Origin: Oscheius tipulae
Lineage: Eukaryota; Nematoda; Chromadorea; Rhabditida; Rhabditidae
Direction: 5' to 3'
Assembly: GCA_037178975.1 (NCBI GenBank)
Contig: JASJZH010000001.1
Coordinates: 6,060,501 to 6,124,500, forward strand
Length of the DNA: 64,000 bases
Below the pieces are notes generated by a model. It was given only the letters and a program-made list of their open reading frames with translations, did no database searches and was not told the origin of the DNA. A program made the position numbers and the translations under genes. Positions 59,001-64,000 of the stretch are shown one piece after another. Each line of letters starts with the position of its first letter. Position 1 is the first letter of the stretch.

Positions 59001-62000
59001 TTCTTCCTCTTCCCTCCAGCGTTCCTCATCCTGACTCGTCCCCTGTCTGTACGGGTCCTGAACATGTTCGTCCTGGACACTGTCGTAGCGCCAGCTATGT
59101 CCGGACGGGTCATTGTCGTAGTACAGAACCGGGTCGTGGCTTGGACTACTGTCATACCGTCGCTGTACCGGTTCCGGGACACTGTCGTATCGCCGTTCTA
59201 GTGATTCCTCCTGATAGTCGTCCAGTACGGAACCAGTAGGGAAATCCTCGTAATGGTTCCTGTCATCGTTGTGCTGCTCGTAGTCCCTCGGCTCCTCTTC
59301 TGTATACGCGTGCTCTGGATGTATTGTCTCGTCTCTAGAAGACCGCCACGAGTGCTGTTTGCTGAATTCGGACGAGGTTAGGACTCAATTAGTAAATGGG
59401 CAACTCACTCTAGTTGCGAACCGCGTGGTCGACTCACATATGACAGAGGATCCGCCGTGTTTTCAGACCAGTAGTCCCTGAAATTTAATAAAACAATACT
59501 TTTCCATAACAGTTCAACATGACATGTCTTCCTTTTTTTAATATATTTTTAATCCCGGCGAGACGGTACGGGTTCGACCTTGTCTGCCAAGATTGGAGAG
59601 AGTTTTTTTTTTAGGATGTGCCCTAACAACATTGGAAAGAACTGAACTGGCTTCTGAGACAGTACAAGTGAGAAGTTGACTCTTTCTACCAGATGGTGTG
59701 TTAGCGGATTTGCTATGATGCAGGGAGAGTTCTGTTTGGCGAACGATATGGTATCAGAGGCAAAGTGCCCAGACGGTGTTTCGAGTACAACTTAATGATT
59801 ATCCTTTTGACTGTATAAATTTTTATGTCTCTGACTTCATTCATACCGTCTCGGTACTCTTGCAAAATACTGCTAGAAGTATACCGCCATCCCAAGTGGA
59901 TCTCAAACCCATCTCCTAGCTGATCGATACGAAAGAAACGGAACGTTTTAGTCTTTCCCACCGGTCGAAAAGCCATCTAATGCAGAGCCAGCGCGGCATG
60001 CGAAAGTCGAGAAGAGACTATGGGGGCGCGTTGTCGATAGAATGCGTCGTCATAAATATACCGATGGAAATGATCAAAAACACGTCACTCCAAAACCTAC
60101 CCCTCGTAGTAGCGACCATCCTCGTAGCCGGGATTGTGCTCAAACTCCATCTCCTCCTCTGGGTCGTCCTTGTACCCGTTGGCGCCATACCCTATTACTC
60201 ATGGTTTCGGATTAAAGGACTACACATACCGTAATCATGATGACGACTGCTAGATGGTCGAGCATAATCGTCCTCATAGTGGGGATAGTCGTCCACTGGT
60301 GACGGCGTCTTGAAGCGCTTCGTCTCGTCGTCTGAAGAATTTCGATTGTCTGAACAAAAATACCGATACCGTAGTCGTAGTGATTGTATTCGTCGTGTCG
60401 TGCGTGATAGGCGTCCTCCTCGTCCTCGTAGCTGGCCTGCAGCGTCTTAAATTGCGTAAGAATTATCACCTTCCTCTGTCTGGTTGTAAGGGAAAAGGCA
60501 AAGACTCACTGTGGCCGGGTGGTGATGGTGTCTGCTCGGATGCAGATGACTGTCCCACCTGCAATTGGGAGTTAGGCTTTGACAAGAAATGAGTGTAGAG
60601 CGCTGTCAGCTCATTTACTGATTATGATTTAGTCCATAAGCTTAGTCACCTCCATAAGTTTGTTCAGTTGAAACTCGACCTGTTGGAGCTTGTCCTACTT
60701 TCGGGCATACTATTTATGATAAACTCACTGATGTGCCGAGCTGTTCTGTTGATGGTGAATCGGAAAGGAGACGTCGGAAGTGTAGTCGCTGTCCTCGGAC
60801 ACCCCTGAATGGAAGGGCGCCCTCGGAGGCGCCTGATAACCTATGTGCTCTTCTATTTGGCTGTTCAATGCTTGCAGCTTCGCCTGGATCTCCTCGATGT
60901 CGCCCGACTGAGCATCTGAAACCCTCCATTTTCTTAGAGACCGGAGAAAAAGAGTGTGTTGTGTGTGTCATGTGGCTAATTGGTTCCGCCACACACTTTT
61001 TTGGACTTTGTGTCTGCTGCGCGGGAGACGAGGAGGGACCAACACACACACACATGCTTCTTAGCAACAAGGCGCCAATTACGCAAAAGGACCCAGTGTT
61101 TTAGAAGGAGGGGTGCCTCCCGGCGTGTGTCGACAAGTGGACGGCTCGATAATAAATGCACAGGGTTTATGACTACGGGCTCGACAGCTCTTTCTCTCCA
61201 GGGCTCTGATTTTGGAGGTCGGAAGGAAAGTTCCTGGAAAAATAGGCGACCAATGGAGTGCGAACCAACTATCAAACCCATGAAACTTGGTCAGTTGAGC
61301 CTAATTTTCGGACCAATATGGCGTGTAAAGGATATCTTAGACATTACAGTCGAATTTCATTTGTTGGGGCCTAGCTAGCATTAAAAACTCAGACAAGAGA
61401 TTCGTAACTATAAGGCGACCAAGAATATAAATATAAGAAACTTGATACAGAAAGCTAAAAATACAAGATCAGGAAAAATATATATCGACAGAAAAGTATT
61501 TTTGGAGCTCCATTGCTCTATTACAAAAAATAGATACCGCTACAGGCGGAACATTAAATATCTTTACTATCTAAAGGGCGATGGTATCTGTGATAGACTC
61601 TGTCTATTTTTTTGTTAATTTGTCCGTGGCCACGAATCAGAAGCGAGAACATATTGGCAATTAGTTAATTCCAAGAGTTTGCAAGTTAACTTGAAAGTTT
61701 TATAGTACCAAAAAGCTCCCAGTGACTTCACTGGGACAATAGCAAAGTTTTAGAGCTCTTCCAAAGTTAACTTTTCATCCAATTTAGGCAATAGCCGTTT
61801 TTGAACAACAATACTTCTGGACAACGTAATTGGCTCGATTCTGGTCAGTGGCCACGGAAAACAAACAAACAAATAAACAGAATCCGCCACAGAAACCATC
61901 GTGCTTTAGATAGTAGGATGTGACTTCGGGCGTTAGCGACCTCGAGCAGTAAAACTCTGGGAGAAAGAGTCTTTTTATGTCTCGTACAGCCGGCACGAGA

Positions 62001-64000
62001 GGGAAAAATTGACGAGAAAATGATAGGAGAGTCTCAAGGCGGTCATTATTCGTCAAAAAATAGTAATCGGTAGACAGAGGGGGCAGGAGCAATTTGTGAT
62101 ACATCGCTTGGATGACCAGAAGAACGGGAGGGCCCACACATAAATCAAGTCGACAAAGGGCACTCGTCTGTGCCAAATGGCATCTCTCTCTCTGCCTTGG
62201 AAGCCAGAGCTTGGAAGGCCTTGATTTGTCGACGCCTCCCGGGAAACGGAGACGGCTTGTCAATGGGCCCTAGGGTAGATTTTCTGCCGGGAGAGACAAA
62301 ATCGAAAGAAGGAAATGAACCTTAGAGGCTGACTCACACGCAACAAGAGCTAGATAGAGAGAGAGAGAGGGGGAATCTGCCCTTGCGACAGATCAATCCC
62401 CAAATCAAATTTTCTTCGAGCTGCTACGTCGAAAAGCGCAGACTCTTTTTAGTCCCATTGGGGATATTATTAGGATGCCTGAGGTAGCATGAGAAATTCT
62501 GAGAGTAATCGGGATTGCTATTAGTGATGTCAGATTTTCTCAGCTCCATCCCCGCTTCCGTTATCTACGCTTTCATCGCAGACTAAAAGTTATGGCTTAG
62601 ACCTGATGAAGCGCAGGAAGTGGCCTGAACGAAAAGTTTTCTAAAGGTTCTAGAGTTAGTCAAGAAAGTACACCAAGGTTCGGTCAGAGATAATGTCATT
62701 TTGGTACCGATTAACAGGATAGAAAAGTACACAGTTTAAGAATCAGGTACTGTCTGAGTGCTTCTTGAAAAGGGAGACAAATTGACGCAGTGACAAGAGT
62801 TGCTTGCATCAATCTATAAGGATCCCAAATATGATATCCAGCCAAGGCTTCTATTCCTCTCGAAGGTCGATGAATGATTATTGCGCAATATTCCTTTTCT
62901 GACTGATTTCAAAACCAGGAACCCAAATAATAAGCTAGTAAAGGTTGAAACTGATATTCAGCTGGCAGAGGAAATTTACTAAGCGCTAAAGCAGAGGATC
63001 AGTCAAGCCAGGAATATTCCAAATATCAGGTTGACTCATTCCCTATTTCAACTGGTATCTGTTTGGGTATTCAAGAGTCAGCACAAGAATAGGTAGAGGG
63101 CAAGATCTTTCATACTAGTCAAGTCCACTTCAAGAAGTTGAGATCAGCTGTATCTTCTTTCCCACCCCTAATTGGACCTATTCGCTTCAGAAGAGCGAGA
63201 GCCTCTCGAACACTCATTAGTGCCACTGCGGAAATAGTCATTGGCTCTAAGAACTAATATGTACAGGAAGGAGTCTGAGTTAGAGAGAATAGGAAAAAGC
63301 TAAGACCCTCTCCTCGCGCAATGGAGAGAACTCATCATCGGGCAGAGAGACATAAATTCTCAATGAGACGCCACTCTCTCCCGAGGACTTGTGGTCCTGA
63401 TGAATGAAAAACAGGGAAACCAACCGTAGGGCAGCTCAAAGCGGACGTCGACGAGCAGATTGTGGCCTGTAGGACCGCGAGTGCCGATTGTCTGACCGTT
63501 GCGCGTCTCGAGATCGTGGTCCATTTGGAACCATTTACCTTCGCCGGCTGAGACGCTGAAAAGAGATTGAATGATTTAAAAACTGTAAACTGCTAGCGTA
63601 ACCACGAGGTTATTGTTTAATCACGCAGAATACAATTAAACTAATGACTGTTTTTGATAGAAGGGTGTGCAACAAAATAAAAAAAGGAACAGGATGATCA
63701 ATATAGTGGTTTAGTGTCTGACAGGGTATGGGGATAAAATATCTGTGTCAAGAACCTGGTTCAAATAACAAGAAGAGGAAGAAACGTTCTGCCGTCTTTT
63801 CATTCCCTGACAGGGTCCCTTTAACACGGCTATTCTCTGCCCAGTTTTTCCAAGCTACACTTTTTCTGCTTCGGTATAGGATGCACAGGATCTCGTACTG
63901 CTTAATCTGTCAGACTAATGTACGAGTATATTAGAAGTGGGACAGCAAATGATTTAAGAGGTCGGAAAGAAAGTTAAAGAGACGAAGATAGGGACTTTTA
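47060..64000 (-). CDS. unc-13: UNC-13 (Munc13) synaptic vesicle priming factor, long form, partial
   Basis: UNC-13 opens syntaxin and primes vesicles at active zones. From the right edge (N-terminal side): end of a C2A domain (63430-63556; [34 protein letters not shown]); linker exons between 58463 and 60930 ([20 protein letters not shown]; a Tyr/Asp-rich exon; an exon with [20 protein letters not shown]); 54282-54524 and 54091-54244; 53717 ([14 protein letters not shown]); a C1 domain with all His/Cys spacing intact ([18 protein letters not shown]); C2B with Ca2+-binding Asp residues ([19 protein letters not shown]); the MUN domain ([48 protein letters not shown]); and C2C ([20 protein letters not shown]). 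It ends [10 protein letters not shown]. The gene start lies outside the window. Confidence 0.96.
48600..48640 (+). repeat. Fragment of tRNA-like family B
   Basis: GGAGGTAAGCACTTCGACTA matches the head of the 50260 copy (GCCGGTAAGCACTCTGATTA). In an unc-13 intron, antisense to the gene. Confidence 0.35.
50255..50345 (+). repeat. tRNA-like element, family B, best copy
   Basis: AGCCGGTAAGCACTCTGATT, then ATCTCGGGTTCGATCCCCGG (perfect B-box), then TTGGTAAAACC. Lies in an unc-13 intron, antisense to the gene. Confidence 0.5.
50975..51050 (+). repeat. tRNA-like element, family B copy
   Basis: AACCTGTAAGCACTCGGACA, ACAGTACAAGAGG, CCCGGGTTCCATCCAGAG: the same order and spacing as the copy 700 nt to the left. 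Confidence 0.45.
52553..52622 (+). repeat. tRNA-like element in an unc-13 intron
   Basis: GCATGGCGCAATCGGATAGA (A-box) and GTCGGGTTCAATCACGAC (B-box inside a 4-bp T-stem). The A-box arm is similar to that at 16010. The acceptor stem does not close, so probably not a working tRNA gene. Confidence 0.45.
55314..55340. repeat. (GA)n microsatellite
   Basis: An uninterrupted GA tract of about 13 units inside the large unc-13 intron. Confidence 0.9.
57131..57216. repeat. Dispersed repeat with CTACAA-GTTGTAG core, copy 2
   Basis: TTCTACAAAGTTGTAGTTTT, then TTGATCAG, then AGTTTGCAGAACACC, matching 37790-37872 in order and spacing. Confidence 0.45.
60950..63429. other. Large unc-13 intron between C2A and the linker
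   Basis: About 2.5 kb with no supported host exon. A plus-strand stretch at 62940-63090 with stops reads QLAEEIY, then [15 protein letters not shown], then [11 protein letters not shown] and might be a decayed retroelement. The rest shows only GA-rich patches (62355-62370). Confidence 0.35.

Noticed and set aside
61784-62263. Minus-strand frame of 159 residues in the large unc-13 intron
   Set aside because: It has no ATG at its start (TTG), Cys/Phe-rich composition without a domain, and no splice context.

Overview
The window is a gene-dense animal nuclear contig, most likely from a nematode. Introns are short (many of 34-60 nt) with ttttcag-type acceptors. Several start codons sit directly behind an acceptor-like sequence, as in spliced-leader genes. 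There is a nematode-type transthyretin-like secreted protein, close same-strand gene neighbours, and a mitochondrial thioredoxin reductase ending Gly-Cys-Cys-Gly. I cannot name the species. Presence of CCDC102, taxilin and RUN/SH3 genes argues only weakly for a lineage outside Caenorhabditis.

Layout. 1-4765, minus strand: LSm5, a disordered nuclear-type protein carrying an intronic Tigger-like element, then taxilin (runs off the left edge); spacing and acceptors suggest one polycistronic unit. 5365-10636, plus: a triple transthyretin-like secreted protein followed by the mismatch-repair endonuclease PMS2. 12027-16356, plus: a RUN + SH3-like protein. 17034-19689, minus: LIN-9 of the DREAM/DRM complex. 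20301-27265, plus: V-ATPase a subunit with a tandem pair of alternative exons and a 2.8 kb intron holding an intronless patatin-like phospholipase on the other strand. 27426-29508, plus: mitochondrial thioredoxin reductase, abutting stop to stop with a CCDC102-like coiled-coil gene (29510-30887, minus). 31831-33628, plus: acyl-CoA thioesterase/BAAT family enzyme. 34142-39118, minus: large secreted protein with thrombospondin type 1 repeats at both ends. 39279-40594, minus: splicing factor PRP38. 41775-42694, minus: RRM protein. 44309-46970, minus: small genes (tail protein with one membrane segment, Kunitz inhibitor, PMP3-type proteolipid, one unknown). 47060 to the right edge, minus: the synaptic priming factor UNC-13 with C2A, C1, C2B, MUN and C2C parts.

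No biosynthetic cluster or defence system is visible; the genes are mostly conserved housekeeping and neuronal genes. The most notable structures are non-coding or architectural: families of tRNA-like short interspersed elements in introns, a hairpin of pre-miRNA size, the nested phospholipase, the mutually exclusive V-ATPase exons, overlapping gene ends, and a Glu-to-Gln change at the predicted catalytic base of PMS2. Exon joins were worked out by eye from frame and GT-AG boundaries; total lengths divisible by three support the models for LSm5, the transthyretin-like gene, PMS2, the thioesterase and the PMP3-type gene.
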